From: Phycisphaerae bacterium
Lineage (GTDB): Bacteria > Planctomycetota > Phycisphaerae > Sedimentisphaerales > Anaerobacaceae
Direction: 5' to 3'
NCBI GenBank assembly: GCA_012744475.1
Contig: JAAYBV010000037.1
Coordinates: 1 to 59,771 of the forward strand
DNA length: 59,771 nucleotides
Part shown: in pieces, positions 8,790 through 17,576 of the stretch
How the letters are laid out: each line of letters starts with the position of its first letter
Numbering within the stretch: the first letter of the stretch is position 1
Position numbers and translations under genes: made by a program
Notes under the pieces: model-generated
The model's input: only the letters and a program-made list of their open reading frames with translations
What the model was told of the DNA's origin: nothing
The model's database searches: none

Positions 8790-10061
8790 ATGCAAACGGC
8801 TCTGGAGCAGTACGACCCTCAGATCTACGAGCTGATTCGGCAGGAAGAGGCCCGACAGAGCGGCTCGATTCGGCTGATCCCCTCGGAGAACTATGTCTCG
8901 CGCGCCGTAATGATGGCCAGCGCGAGCTGTCTGACGAACAAGTACGCCGAAGGCTATCCCGGCAAACGCTACTACGAAGGGCAGCAGGTCACGGATCTGA
9001 TTGAGAAACTGGCCCAGGACCGGGCCAAGGCGCTGTTCAAAGCCGATCACGCCAACGTCCAGCCCTACTCGGGCTCGGTGGCGAACCTGGCCGCTTACGC
9101 GGCGCTGATCGAGCCGGGTGACACAATCATGGGCATGTCTCTGTCCCACGGTGGACACCTGACCCACGGCTGGAAGGTCTCTCTGACGAGCAAGTTCTAC
9201 AATTCCGTCCCCTACTACGTGAACACCGAGACCGGTCTGCTCGACTACGACGCCATTCGCGACCTCGCCAAGAAGCACCGTCCGAAGATCATCATCTCCG
9301 GGGCCACCGCCTATCCGAGAATCATCGATTTCGACCTCTTCGGCCAGATCGCCAAAGAGGTCGGAGCGTTCCTTGTCAGCGACATCGCCCATATCGCGGG
9401 CCTGGTGGTCGCGGGCATCCACAAGAGCCCCGTGCCGTACGCGGACATCGTCTCGACGACAACTCACAAGACCCTGCGCGGTCCGCGCGGGGGCCTGCTG
9501 TTGTGCAAGGCCGAACACGCCGCCAAGGTGGACAAGGCGGTCTTCCCCGGCCTCCAGGGCGGTCCGCACATGCATACGCTGACCGCGATCGCCGTGGCTA
9601 TGGCCGAGGCCAACACGCCGGAATTCGTCGCCTATGCCACGCAGGTCGCCAGGAACGCCAAGGCGATGGCGAATAAGCTGCTCGAATATGGCTTCAAGCT
9701 GGTCACCGGAGGGACCGATAACCACCTGATCCTCATCGATCTGCGGAACAAGGAGATCCCGGGCAAGAAGCTGGCCAAGGCCCTGGACCGGGCGCGGATC
9801 GTCAGCAACTACAATACCGTCCCGGGCGACCCGGCCCCGCCGTTCAACCCCAGCGGCCTGAGGATCGGAACCCCGGCAATCACCACGCGGGGGATGAAAG
9901 AGCCGGAGGCCGAACAGATCGCGACGTTCATTCACCGGGTGGCCGAGAGCATCGACAACGAATCCGTCATCGAGCAGATCAGCAAAGAGGTCCTGTTGTT
10001 GTGCTCCCGGTTTCCGGTGCCCGAGCACTTCATCATACCGCCGAAGAACGGACATCGGTGA
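8790..10061 (+). CDS. glyA: Serine hydroxymethyltransferase
   Basis: A 423-residue PLP enzyme that converts serine and tetrahydrofolate to glycine and methylenetetrahydrofolate, the main source of one-carbon units. Family signatures include IRLIPSENYVS near the N-terminus, the NKYAEGYPGKRYYEGQQ region, the cofactor aspartate in DIAHIAGL, and the PLP-lysine motif STTTHKTLRGPRGG with the Schiff-base lysine at residue 227. Length matches the family. The start follows an AGGAAGAAGCAGGT stretch. It has its own promoter, divergent from the TPR gene; a Gfo/Idh/MocA gene follows after 133 bases. Confidence 0.96.
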   Translation: MQTALEQYDPQIYELIRQEEARQSGSIRLIPSENYVSRAVMMASASCLTNKYAEGYPGKRYYEGQQVTDLIEKLAQDRAKALFKADHANVQPYSGSVANLAAYAALIEPGDTIMGMSLSHGGHLTHGWKVSLTSKFYNSVPYYVNTETGLLDYDAIRDLAKKHRPKIIISGATAYPRIIDFDLFGQIAKEVGAFLVSDIAHIAGLVVAGIHKSPVPYADIVSTTTHKTLRGPRGGLLLCKAEHAAKVDKAVFPGLQGGPHMHTLTAIAVAMAEANTPEFVAYATQVARNAKAMANKLLEYGFKLVTGGTDNHLILIDLRNKEIPGKKLAKALDRARIVSNYNTVPGDPAPPFNPSGLRIGTPAITTRGMKEPEAEQIATFIHRVAESIDNESVIEQISKEVLLLCSRFPVPEHFIIPPKNGHR

Positions 10062-10194
10062 GGCATCCGGCAAGAGTGCGGCGAGATGGAGATGCAAATC
10101 GGCGAATGATGTCGCCTGGTCTGAGACCCGGTTGGCATGCGCGCGGCTTTCGGTCCCCCGCGAACAGAGCCGTCGACCACACGTAGCGTAACCT

Positions 10195-11292
10195 ATGGCA
10201 GAACAGATGTTGACAGCGGGCATCCTCGGCTTGGGCGGGACCGGACGCCTTCTTCTGGAGTCGGCTCGACAGACCGGGCAGTTCCTCATCAAAGCCGTCG
10301 CGGATCAAGACCAGCAGCAGGTGGAAAGGACCGCCGCCGAGCTTCCGTGCGAGCCCTACACCGACTACCGGCAGATGATCGTCCAGAATCAACTCGACTG
10401 TCTTCTGGTCGCCGCCGACATCCATCTCTGCGACGAGCACCTTAAGACGGCGATCCGAAAGAAGTTCCACGTGCTGAAGCTGGCCCCGCCCGCCAGGGAT
10501 TACGAAGAGGCGCTTGAGTACGTCCAGATGGCGGAGTACGAGAAGGTCCGATTCGCCATCGGCAATCCGGCCAGGTTCCAGTCCAGCTACCTGGCCGCCC
10601 ATGAGTTGATCGCCCAGGGACAGATCAAGAACGTGTTTCTCGTCACGGCCTACAGTGAAGCCGCGGACGTCGATCGGCCCGCCTGGCAGAGCGATCCCCG
10701 GTTGGCCGGAGGGGGTGTGCTGCTGCACGATTGTCACCAGATCGTCGATCAGATCCTCTGGAACTTCTCTCTGCCGCAACAAGTCTATGCCCTGACCACC
10801 AATCAGGCCCCCGACAAACAACAGCGGTTGTACCTGACGGAAGACACGGCGGTGATTTCCATGAAGTTCACCGACGCCCTGACCGCCAGCATCGTCGCCA
10901 CGCGACGGAGCGATCAGGGCCCGACCCGAAGGGGCTTGCAGATCTACGGCAAGGAGGCTCGTCTGACAATCACGGACAATCGGGTGATCCTCAGCACCGA
11001 CTCCGGTCTGGACGATCAAGTCTGGCAATTCGAGGAAACCGAGCAGGACGCCATGCAGAGGCTGTTGTCCAGTTTCGCCCGGAGCGTTCGCGACCCGTCG
11101 GAGCACCCGCTGGCCAGCAGCGGCGCCGAGAACCTCAAGAACATGGCCGTGTTCGAATCCGCCTACCTGTCGGCGCGAACGGGTTTCCCCGAGGAGCCCA
11201 TGCGAATCCTTCAGATCACGCGAAACGCCTCCGGCGCCGCCAGTCTCTCCGGCGCCGACATCGTCGCATACATCCGCGATGCCGCATCGTGA
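10195..11292 (+). CDS. Gfo/Idh/MocA family oxidoreductase
   Basis: A 365-residue NAD(P)-dependent oxidoreductase family protein. The N-terminal Rossmann domain shows GLGGTG (12-17), and the C-terminal half looks like the alpha/beta substrate domain of Gfo/Idh/MocA enzymes, with LLHDCHQIVDQILW in the region that usually carries the catalytic Asp/His. The usual EKP motif after the cofactor site is replaced by a LAPPAR-like stretch, which is atypical. These enzymes act on sugars, inositols or their derivatives, and planctomycetes carry many of them. No sugar operon adjoins it, so the substrate is unknown. It lies 133 bases after glyA on the same strand. Confidence 0.75.
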   Translation: MAEQMLTAGILGLGGTGRLLLESARQTGQFLIKAVADQDQQQVERTAAELPCEPYTDYRQMIVQNQLDCLLVAADIHLCDEHLKTAIRKKFHVLKLAPPARDYEEALEYVQMAEYEKVRFAIGNPARFQSSYLAAHELIAQGQIKNVFLVTAYSEAADVDRPAWQSDPRLAGGGVLLHDCHQIVDQILWNFSLPQQVYALTTNQAPDKQQRLYLTEDTAVISMKFTDALTASIVATRRSDQGPTRRGLQIYGKEARLTITDNRVILSTDSGLDDQVWQFEETEQDAMQRLLSSFARSVRDPSEHPLASSGAENLKNMAVFESAYLSARTGFPEEPMRILQITRNASGAASLSGADIVAYIRDAAS

Positions 11293-11397
11293 GAACCCTG
11301 CCGCTGTCCATCAGGGCAAAGCAGGATGCGCAACCCGTGGATGCTGAAAGGCCGGTCACATCCAGCACCCCTGTGCCTCTGCCGCCCCAACAAGTAT

Positions 11398-11426
11398 TTG
11401 ACAGACATCCTGCACCGGGGTATGTT
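11398..11426 (+). promoter_or_regulatory. Promoter for the zinc-ribbon membrane protein
   Basis: A consensus TTGACA (11398-11403), a 17-base spacer and TATGTT (11421-11426). This gives a leader of roughly 90 bases before the ATG at 11522. Confidence 0.6.
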
Positions 11427-11521
11427 TCGTCTCGGCAGTGTCGATGAGACGGCCTCAATCGGCAAGACCGTGTGGACAGGATCGACCAGAGGCGCCTAAT
11501 TCCAGTCGGGAGGTTTGAGTC

Positions 11522-11935
11522 ATGAAGAACCTGATTTACGGCGGTATCATCGCGTTGTGTCTGATCGTAGCGGCAGTCGTCGTCTTCGCGACTCGATCGA
11601 GCGGTCCTGGCGGCATCGACAGTCTTTCTGACGATACCCAGGTGTGGGTCCTGTGCACGGCCTGCAACGCCTCGTACCAGATGGGAGAGAAGGAATTCTA
11701 CACGCAACTGACAGACAGAACGGCGCAACTGGCCAATCCGATGGCCCGGGCTCTGCTGACCTGCCAAAAATGCGGCAAGGACAGGGTCGTCAAGGCCGTC
11801 AAATGCGACAAGTGCGGCGAAGTCTTCCCCGAGGGGATCGTGCCCAACGACTTCGACGATCGATGCCCCAAGTGCAAGTTCAGCGCCACCGAGGAAAAGC
11901 GAAAAGCCAGCAAGGCAAAGGCAGACCAAGGTTGA
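11522..11935 (+). CDS. Membrane-anchored zinc-ribbon protein, function unknown
   Basis: A 137-residue protein with one N-terminal membrane segment (about residues 4-23) and a soluble part with four CxxC pairs: CTAC, CQKC, CDKC and CPKC, which should form two zinc ribbons. The C-terminus is lysine-rich. The ATG follows GGGAGGT. It has its own promoter and is followed by a hairpin shared with the convergent M48 gene, so it is monocistronic. It resembles small zinc-ribbon proteins common in planctomycete genomes; no function can be assigned. Confidence 0.75.
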   Translation: MKNLIYGGIIALCLIVAAVVVFATRSSGPGGIDSLSDDTQVWVLCTACNASYQMGEKEFYTQLTDRTAQLANPMARALLTCQKCGKDRVVKAVKCDKCGEVFPEGIVPNDFDDRCPKCKFSATEEKRKASKAKADQG

Positions 11936-12044
11936 ACACTGCGTGCATCGCCTGACGGCACATGTGGCCATTCTGCCTGAGACAGAAGGGATATGACCGC
12001 AGCTCGCAGCGGTGGCCCACACGCCTGCGGCCAGATCGAGATAT

Positions 12045-12073
12045 AGAGCCGGCCCTTGCCAAGGGCCGGCTCT
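12045..12073. terminator. Bidirectional hairpin between convergent genes
   Basis: A perfect 13-base-pair GC-rich stem (12045-12057 with 12061-12073) closed by a three-base loop, between the stops of the zinc-ribbon gene and the M48 peptidase gene. A short TTGGCATTTCT follows on the plus strand. Its position suits termination from both sides. Confidence 0.7.
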
Positions 12074-12081
12074 TGGCATTT

Positions 12082-12921
12082 CTATGGAGTGTTCGGTTCC
12101 GCGACTTCACCGTGGTTCCGTCGCGAGGTCAGAACGTCGAGCACGTTCTGCTTGTATTCCTCTGTGCCCTTCTTCAGTTCGCTGAACATCGCGTAGCGCC
12201 CGCCGATTCGCTCCTCCAGATACGAAATGCGACTTTCCGGGTTGGGGTGGGTGGAAAAGAACTCGATCGGTCGAACCGTCTGCAACTCCTGCAAGATCCG
12301 CATCGTCTCGACCATTCCGCTGGGATCGTAGCCTGCCTGAACCATGTAGGACAGTCCCACCAGATCGGCGTCCTTCTCATCGTCTCGGCTGTATTGCAGG
12401 GACAGGACGCCGCTGATGAAACCCGCCGCCCGGGTCACGTCGCCCGGGGCGTCGCCGATGGCCGCCGCCGCCACTAACGCCGTCATGCCGATCTGCCGGC
12501 TCATGGCCACCAGGGTGTCTCTGGCGACGACGTGGCCCACTTCGTGGCCCAGTATTGCGGCCAATTGGGCCTCCGATTCGAGTTTCTCCAGGAGTCCGCT
12601 GGTGATATAGACGTAGCCACCGGGAACGGCAAAGGCGTTGATCCCTTTGTAGCGGACCGCCGTGAAGTGATAGGCAATGTCCGGCCGATGACAAACCCGC
12701 GCGATGCGCTGGCCGACGCGGTTGACGTAGCTCTGGAGATTCTCATCCGTCAATCGCCCCCCCAAGGCTTTCTCGATCTGCGGCGCGTACTTGCGGCCCA
12801 GTTCCACGTCCTTCTCCGGGCCGAAGAACATCAACTCCTCGTCCCCCGTGACTGGATTGACCGCGCAGCCGGCCAACATGACCGTCAATGCCGCACCCAA
12901 CAGCGTCAATCCCGTTCTCAT
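12082..12921 (-). CDS. M48 family metallopeptidase lipoprotein
   Basis: A 279-residue zinc metallopeptidase of the M48 (HtpX/BepA/Oma1-like) family. The start at ATG 12921 gives a lipoprotein signal with lipobox LAGC near residue 17-20 and is preceded by GAGGT; a longer frame upstream to 13221 lacks support. The catalytic motif HEVGH is followed downstream by the third zinc ligand region with KDADLVGLSYM. The family degrades misfolded or damaged envelope proteins, as BepA and LoiP do. It shares a divergent intergenic region with the Rnf operon. Its gene is monocistronic, ending at a strong hairpin. Confidence 0.88.
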   Translation of the reverse strand: MRTGLTLLGAALTVMLAGCAVNPVTGDEELMFFGPEKDVELGRKYAPQIEKALGGRLTDENLQSYVNRVGQRIARVCHRPDIAYHFTAVRYKGINAFAVPGGYVYITSGLLEKLESEAQLAAILGHEVGHVVARDTLVAMSRQIGMTALVAAAAIGDAPGDVTRAAGFISGVLSLQYSRDDEKDADLVGLSYMVQAGYDPSGMVETMRILQELQTVRPIEFFSTHPNPESRISYLEERIGGRYAMFSELKKGTEEYKQNVLDVLTSRRNHGEVAEPNTP

Positions 12922-12953
12922 GCCCAAGACCTCTGGATTTCGCGAAGTTCCCG

Positions 12954-12981
12954 TTGAAAAGCCTGCAAAGCGCATTATAAT
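12954..12981 (+). promoter_or_regulatory. Promoter of the Rnf operon
   Basis: TTGAAA (12954-12959), a 16-base spacer and a perfect TATAAT (12976-12981), giving a leader of about 22 bases before the ATG at 13011. It is the only good promoter seen upstream of the Rnf genes. Confidence 0.7.
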
Positions 12982-13010
12982 CGCGGTTTTATCGTTTGGT
13001 AGTAGAAACC

Positions 13011-13301
13011 ATGGAACACGCGGAGCCCTGTAAGGGCTGTAGTCAGGCACACGACTGCGCCAGAGTCTACGAGCGACTCGGCCATGCCGGGGGGCCTTCG
13101 GTGGCGTGGAAGGCGGTCGTCGCTTTCGTGCTGCCCGTTGTCGCGTTTGTCGCGGCCCTGGCAACGTTCGACGACCTGCTCGAACAGGCTGTAACAGAGC
13201 GGTACCGAACGCCCTGCGCATTCGTCATGGCTCTGGCATTCGCCGTCGGCCTGACTGTGGCCACCAGTTTCCTGCTCCGACGATACGGTAAGAAGCGTTA
13301 G
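13011..13301 (+). CDS. Small RseC-like Cys-rich membrane protein
   Basis: A 96-residue protein. The N-terminus has CKGCSQAHDC, a C-x2-C-x5-C pattern, followed by two hydrophobic segments (about residues 30-48 and 60-80) and a basic C-terminus. From memory of the family, RseC/SoxR-reducing proteins carry the same cysteine spacing followed by two membrane helices, but are longer. RseC works with the Rsx (Rnf) complex in Escherichia coli to keep SoxR reduced. Here the gene is the first of the Rnf operon, 18 bases before rnfC, which fits an Rnf accessory role. The ATG at 13011 is preferred over an in-frame GTG-like start further up because it sits 30 bases after the -10 box. The name is inference from pattern and context. 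Confidence 0.55.
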   Translation: MEHAEPCKGCSQAHDCARVYERLGHAGGPSVAWKAVVAFVLPVVAFVAALATFDDLLEQAVTERYRTPCAFVMALAFAVGLTVATSFLLRRYGKKR

Positions 13302-13319
13302 TACTCGGATTGCGTCCAT

Positions 13320-14693
13320 ATGGCTACCGATTCGCATGGCAGAACCACATTCTCTCGCGGAGTGCATCCTCCCGAGAGCAAGCACCTGACCGAAGACAGG
13401 CCGATCGAGCCGGGCCCAGGTGTTGCGGAGCTTTCAATCTTGCTCAGCCAGCACATCGGCGCGCCCTGCCAGGCAGCCGTCAAGAAGGGCGACCTCGTGC
13501 AGGCCGGACAGAAGATCGGCGAGTGCCAGGCGTTCGTCTGTGCACCCGTGCATGCCCCGGTGGCGGGCAAGGTCAAGGAGCTGGCGCTGCGGCCGCATCC
13601 GGTGCTCGGACGCTGTCAGGCCATTGCCATCGAGCCTCAGGAGCCCGCGTCGCCAACCCTGCCTTCGTTCAGCCTTCCCGCCGATTTCGACCCGACTCGG
13701 CACACCCCTCAGGAGATCTGCGAGGCCGTCAGGGATGCCGGCCTGGTGGGCATGGGCGGAGCAGGGTTTCCCACCAGCGTGAAGATCCAGCCGGATGCGA
13801 AGCCCCCGAAGCACACCCTGCTCGTCAACGGCTGTGAGTGCGAGCCCTATATCACTTGTGATTACCGCCTGATGCTCGAATGGACCGATCAGGTCCTGGC
13901 CGGGATTCGGCTCGCTCAGCGGGCCTGCGGTGCATCCAAGGTCTTCATCGGCGTCGAGGACAACAAACCCAAAGCCATCGACGCAGTGGGCGCGGCGATC
14001 AAGAGGGCCGGATCGGGCTCCGACATCCGCGTGGTTTCACTGCAGACCAAATACCCGCAGGGAGGTGAGCGGCAGCTCATCAACGCCGTGCTCGGCCAGA
14101 CGGTCCCGACCGGAGGCATTCCTCCCATGATCGGGGTCGTCGTGATCAACGTAGCCACCGCGGCCGCCATTGCCGATGCCGTCCTCTATCATCGGCCGCT
14201 GACTCATCGCGTCGTCACCGTCACCGGCGAAGCCATCGCCAAGGCGGGCAATTACTACGTCCCGATCGGCACGCCCGTCGAAGCATTGATCGAGTTCTGC
14301 GGAGGCGTGACCGAGAAGTCCGCCAAGGTCGTCATGGGCGGCCCGATGATGGGATTGGCCATCGCCGACCTGAACACGCCGATCACGAAGACCAGCGGGG
14401 CTGTGACCGTCCTGACCCGGCGCCAGATCGGCCAGGCCAAGTTCGAGCGGCGACAGACCGCCTGCATTCGCTGCGGCCGGTGCCTGGAGGTCTGCCCGGA
14501 GAATCTCAGTCCAACTCGCATCGCCCACGCGGTCAGGAGCAACCTCCTGGACGTTGCGCAGAGCTACTTCATCAGCGCCTGCATCGAGTGCGGCTGCTGT
14601 AGTTACGTCTGCCCCGCCAACATCGAACTGACCGGCTACATCAAGACAGGCAAAATCTTCCTGGCCCGGCAGAGAAAGAAGATGCCGGCCTGA
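13320..14693 (+). CDS. rnfC: Electron transport complex subunit RnfC
   Basis: A 457-residue subunit of the Rnf complex, which couples electron transfer between ferredoxin and NAD+ to ion pumping across the membrane. RnfC is the peripheral NADH-binding subunit. Visible features are an N-terminal RnfC barrel/hybrid region, the glycine-rich FMN/NADH part (GMGGAGFPTSVK), and two C-terminal 4Fe-4S motifs, CIRCGRCLEVCP and CIECGCCSYVCP. It is the first complex gene of a C-D-G-E-A-B operon, 18 bases after the small RseC-like gene and 43 bases before rnfD. Shine-Dalgarno support at 13320 is weak. Confidence 0.95.
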   Translation: MATDSHGRTTFSRGVHPPESKHLTEDRPIEPGPGVAELSILLSQHIGAPCQAAVKKGDLVQAGQKIGECQAFVCAPVHAPVAGKVKELALRPHPVLGRCQAIAIEPQEPASPTLPSFSLPADFDPTRHTPQEICEAVRDAGLVGMGGAGFPTSVKIQPDAKPPKHTLLVNGCECEPYITCDYRLMLEWTDQVLAGIRLAQRACGASKVFIGVEDNKPKAIDAVGAAIKRAGSGSDIRVVSLQTKYPQGGERQLINAVLGQTVPTGGIPPMIGVVVINVATAAAIADAVLYHRPLTHRVVTVTGEAIAKAGNYYVPIGTPVEALIEFCGGVTEKSAKVVMGGPMMGLAIADLNTPITKTSGAVTVLTRRQIGQAKFERRQTACIRCGRCLEVCPENLSPTRIAHAVRSNLLDVAQSYFISACIECGCCSYVCPANIELTGYIKTGKIFLARQRKKMPA

Positions 14694-14736
14694 TGGGCAT
14701 GGTGCGCCACGGCAAGGGATGACAAGGACTCGATAG

Positions 14737-15753
14737 ATGCTCAGAGATATCACGGTTTCGTTCGCACCGCACATCAGCAAGCGGCTTTCGACGCAGCGGG
14801 TCATGCTGGACGTGCTCATCGGGCTGGTCCCGTTGGTGGCGGCGGCGGGCTTCTACTTTCGGATTCGCGCCCTGCTGCTCATCGGCGTCTGCGTCCTCTG
14901 GTGTGTGGGCATCGAGTGGGTCTGCAACCTGATTCGCAGGAGGCCCAACTCGCTGTGGGACCTCAGCGCGGTCGTCACCGGCGTCATCCTGGGCCTGTCG
15001 CTTCCGCCGGCCCTGCCCTTCTGGACGGCCGCCGTCGGCTCGGTGATCGCCATCGGCGTCGGCAAGATGGCCTTCGGGGGCCTGGGCGCCAACGTCTTCA
15101 ACCCGGCCATGGTCGGCCGCGCCTTTCTGACTGCCTCGTTCGGCATTCTGATGACGACGTGGACCGTGCCGGCGTCGATCGACAGCGCCATGCCGAAGCT
15201 CTCTCCGGCCGACGCCGTGGACACGCGAACCCAGGCCACCCCGCTGGCCTGGAGCAAGACGGCCATCAAGAACCAAACCGAAGCGAAGACGTACAGCCGC
15301 CGACTGCTTCTGTCGACGATCACCGGGGAGGTGGCCGGCAGTTTGGGCGAAACCAGCGCAATTGCCGCCCTCCTGGGCGGCGCCTATCTGCTCTGGCGTC
15401 GGACTATCGGTTTCCACATCCCGGCCGCCGTGCTGCTGGCGGCGTTCGTATTCGGTGGGATCGCCTACCTGATCGACCCGGACGCCTACGTTTCGCCGTT
15501 TTACCACCTCACGAGCGGCGCCCTGCTGTTCGGAGCGTTCTTCATCGCGACAGACCCAGTGACCGCTCCGCTGACGCGCCGCGGGATGTGGCTCTTCGGC
15601 CTGGGCATCGGGACCATCACGCTGCTGATTCGCATCGTCGGCACGTATCCGGAGGGCTTCATGTTCGCGGTCCTGGTGATGAACGGCCTGACCCCTCTGA
15701 TCGACAGACTGTGCCGGCGGGTGCCGGTGGGAGGATTGCCTCGTGTTGGATAG
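14737..15753 (+). CDS. rnfD: Electron transport complex subunit RnfD
   Basis: A 338-residue integral membrane subunit with about eight to ten helices, homologous to NqrB. It normally carries a covalently bound FMN on a threonine. The expected position here reads DTRTQATPLAW, keeping the Asp and Ala-Thr core of the flavinylation motif but with Gln where Gly is common. Conserved segments NVFNPAMVGRAFL and FFIATDPVTAPL are present. It has an AAGGA box and overlaps rnfG by 11 bases. Confidence 0.95.
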   Translation: MLRDITVSFAPHISKRLSTQRVMLDVLIGLVPLVAAAGFYFRIRALLLIGVCVLWCVGIEWVCNLIRRRPNSLWDLSAVVTGVILGLSLPPALPFWTAAVGSVIAIGVGKMAFGGLGANVFNPAMVGRAFLTASFGILMTTWTVPASIDSAMPKLSPADAVDTRTQATPLAWSKTAIKNQTEAKTYSRRLLLSTITGEVAGSLGETSAIAALLGGAYLLWRRTIGFHIPAAVLLAAFVFGGIAYLIDPDAYVSPFYHLTSGALLFGAFFIATDPVTAPLTRRGMWLFGLGIGTITLLIRIVGTYPEGFMFAVLVMNGLTPLIDRLCRRVPVGGLPRVG

Positions 15754-16375
15754 CCTGAAGCACTTCGCAAGGGAAAGCTGGCTGCTGGTGGTCGCCTCTG
15801 TGCTGTGCGGGCTGCTGCTGGCCGCGACGAACGCCGCGCTGGGCCCGCGGATCGAAGTGAACAAGGCTCTGAAGCTGACCAGTCTGGCGGGCGGTCTGCT
15901 GCCCTCCGCCCAGGCTTTCGTACCTCTATCCAGCCCTGTGGAGGTCAAAGGCCTCGACGGCAAGACGGAGTCGGCAGTGGTATTCAAGGCCACAGCCGAC
16001 GACACCGTCGTAGGCTGGGTCTTCAAAGTCGTGGGGTCGGGGTTTGCCGACAAGATCGAGTTGGTCGTCGCGGCCGATGCCTCATTCAGCAAGCTTGTCG
16101 GCTACGACGTGGTCAGCAGCAGCGAAACCCCGGGGTTCGGCGACCAGATCAAGGACGCGTACTACCGCAACCAGTTCACCGGAGCGCCCGTCGGGCAACT
16201 CTCACTCGTCGGGCTTGGCGCCGCCAAAGAGCAGGACATCGACTCAACCATCGTGGCCATCAGCGGCGCGACGATCAGCAGCACCGCCGTCGTCCAGGCC
16301 ATGAACCACTACCTGCCGCAACTGAAGGACCAACTCCAGCAGAAAGGGCTGATCGGCCATGGCAACAACCCCTGA
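15743..16375 (+). CDS. rnfG: Electron transport complex subunit RnfG
   Basis: A 210-residue subunit with one N-terminal membrane helix (about 10-28) and an extracytoplasmic FMN-binding domain. The flavinylation motif SGATISS is present (SGAT at 16262-16273), so ApbE can plausibly attach FMN to its threonine. The residue usually Asp, three positions before the Ser, is Val here (codon 16253-16255). The start is a GTG inside the end of rnfD, and the gene overlaps rnfE by 17 bases, so translation is tightly coupled. Confidence 0.93.
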   Translation: MLDSLKHFARESWLLVVASVLCGLLLAATNAALGPRIEVNKALKLTSLAGGLLPSAQAFVPLSSPVEVKGLDGKTESAVVFKATADDTVVGWVFKVVGSGFADKIELVVAADASFSKLVGYDVVSSSETPGFGDQIKDAYYRNQFTGAPVGQLSLVGLGAAKEQDIDSTIVAISGATISSTAVVQAMNHYLPQLKDQLQQKGLIGHGNNP

Positions 16376-16976
16376 CGGACAGAACGTCTACGCAGAGGCC
16401 GTCGCCACGGGTCTGTGGCGCGAGATTCCGGTCTTTCGCATGCTCCTGGGCACATGCCCGACCCTGGCGGTGACCGCTGCGATCAAGCCGGCCCTGACCA
16501 TGGGGCTGTGCGTGATCTTCGTGCTCGTGTGCAGCAACATCATGGTCAGTCTGATGCGAAAGGGGTTGCGTCCGCACGTTCGCATCCTGTTGTTCACGCT
16601 GACGATCGCCACCTTCGTGACCATTGCGGACCTTTTCCTGCGGGCCTACCAGCCGGTGATGAGCGAGGCCCTGGGCCCGTACGTTCCGCTGATCATCGTC
16701 AACTGCGTGATCATCTGGCGGGCCGAGGCCCGTGCCAGCAACAGCGGCGTCCTGCTGAGCATCGTGGACGGCCTGGCCATGGGCGTGGGGTTCACCATCG
16801 CCTTGTGCGTTCTGGCCACGATCCGTGAAGTTCTCGGCACCGGCTGCCTCTTCGAGATCCCGGTCCTGCCCAAGGCCTTTCCCGCATGGGCGGCGATGGG
16901 TATGCCGGTGGGCGCGTTCCTGACGTTCGGGCTCGTGCTCGGGTTCATCAACTACGTCAGCCGGAAACGGAGCTAA
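16359..16976 (+). CDS. rnfE: Electron transport complex subunit RnfE
   Basis: A 205-residue membrane subunit with about six helices, homologous to NqrD and to RnfA. The early segment LLGTCPTLAVTAAIKPALTMG region carries the conserved cysteine that, with its RnfA counterpart, helps hold a membrane iron-sulfur cluster, and a second conserved Cys lies in VNCVIIW. It starts within the end of rnfG after AAAGGG and is 12 bases before rnfA. Confidence 0.94.
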   Translation: MATTPDGQNVYAEAVATGLWREIPVFRMLLGTCPTLAVTAAIKPALTMGLCVIFVLVCSNIMVSLMRKGLRPHVRILLFTLTIATFVTIADLFLRAYQPVMSEALGPYVPLIIVNCVIIWRAEARASNSGVLLSIVDGLAMGVGFTIALCVLATIREVLGTGCLFEIPVLPKAFPAWAAMGMPVGAFLTFGLVLGFINYVSRKRS

Positions 16977-16988
16977 GGGAGTCGCACG

Positions 16989-17576
16989 ATGGATTTGCTG
17001 TACGTTCTGCTCACGGGCTTCATCTCCGTTGTCTTGATCAACAACCTCGTGTTCACGAAGTTCCTGGGGATCTGCCCGTACATCGGAGTCTCGGGGCGAA
17101 TCGACATGGCCTTCGGCATGGGCCTGGCGGTTACGTTCGTCATGACGCTCAGCGGCACCCTCACCTGGATGATCGACCACTGGCTGCTGATGCCTCTGAA
17201 CCTGGAGGTGGCCCGGTATGTGGCCTTCATCATGGTGATCGCGGCCGCCGTGCAACTAGTCGAAATGTACCTGAAGAAGTTCTTCCCCCCCTTGTACGAG
17301 AGCTTCGGCATCTTCCTGCCTCTGATCACGACCAATTGCGCGATTCTGGGCTTGTGCCTGTTTCTCGTCGTCTGGGGCACCAGCACTCTGATTGAGGCGG
17401 TGGTTCTGAGTTTCGGCGGAGGCATAGGTTTCACCATCGCGATTTGCATCATGGCGGGGATTCGCGAGAACATGCAGATGGTCGACGTGCCCGAGTCCCT
17501 GCGTGGCGCTCCGATCACACTGATCACGGCGGGACTTCTGGCCCTGGCCTTCATGGGATTTGCGGGAATCATATGA
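16989..17576 (+). CDS. rnfA: Electron transport complex subunit RnfA
   Basis: A 195-residue six-helix membrane subunit, homologous to NqrE. It has the family segments INNLVFTKFLGICP near the N-terminus and TTNCAILG in the middle, whose cysteines match the intramembrane iron-sulfur ligands. The ATG follows AAGGGAG, and its TGA overlaps the ATG of rnfB (ATGA). Confidence 0.95.
   Translation: MDLLYVLLTGFISVVLINNLVFTKFLGICPYIGVSGRIDMAFGMGLAVTFVMTLSGTLTWMIDHWLLMPLNLEVARYVAFIMVIAAAVQLVEMYLKKFFPPLYESFGIFLPLITTNCAILGLCLFLVVWGTSTLIEAVVLSFGGGIGFTIAICIMAGIRENMQMVDVPESLRGAPITLITAGLLALAFMGFAGII

Noticed and set aside
14641-16092. A 483-codon minus-strand frame
   Set aside because: It is antisense to rnfD and rnfG; low-complexity Gln/Arg/Asp-rich translation typical of a shadow frame.
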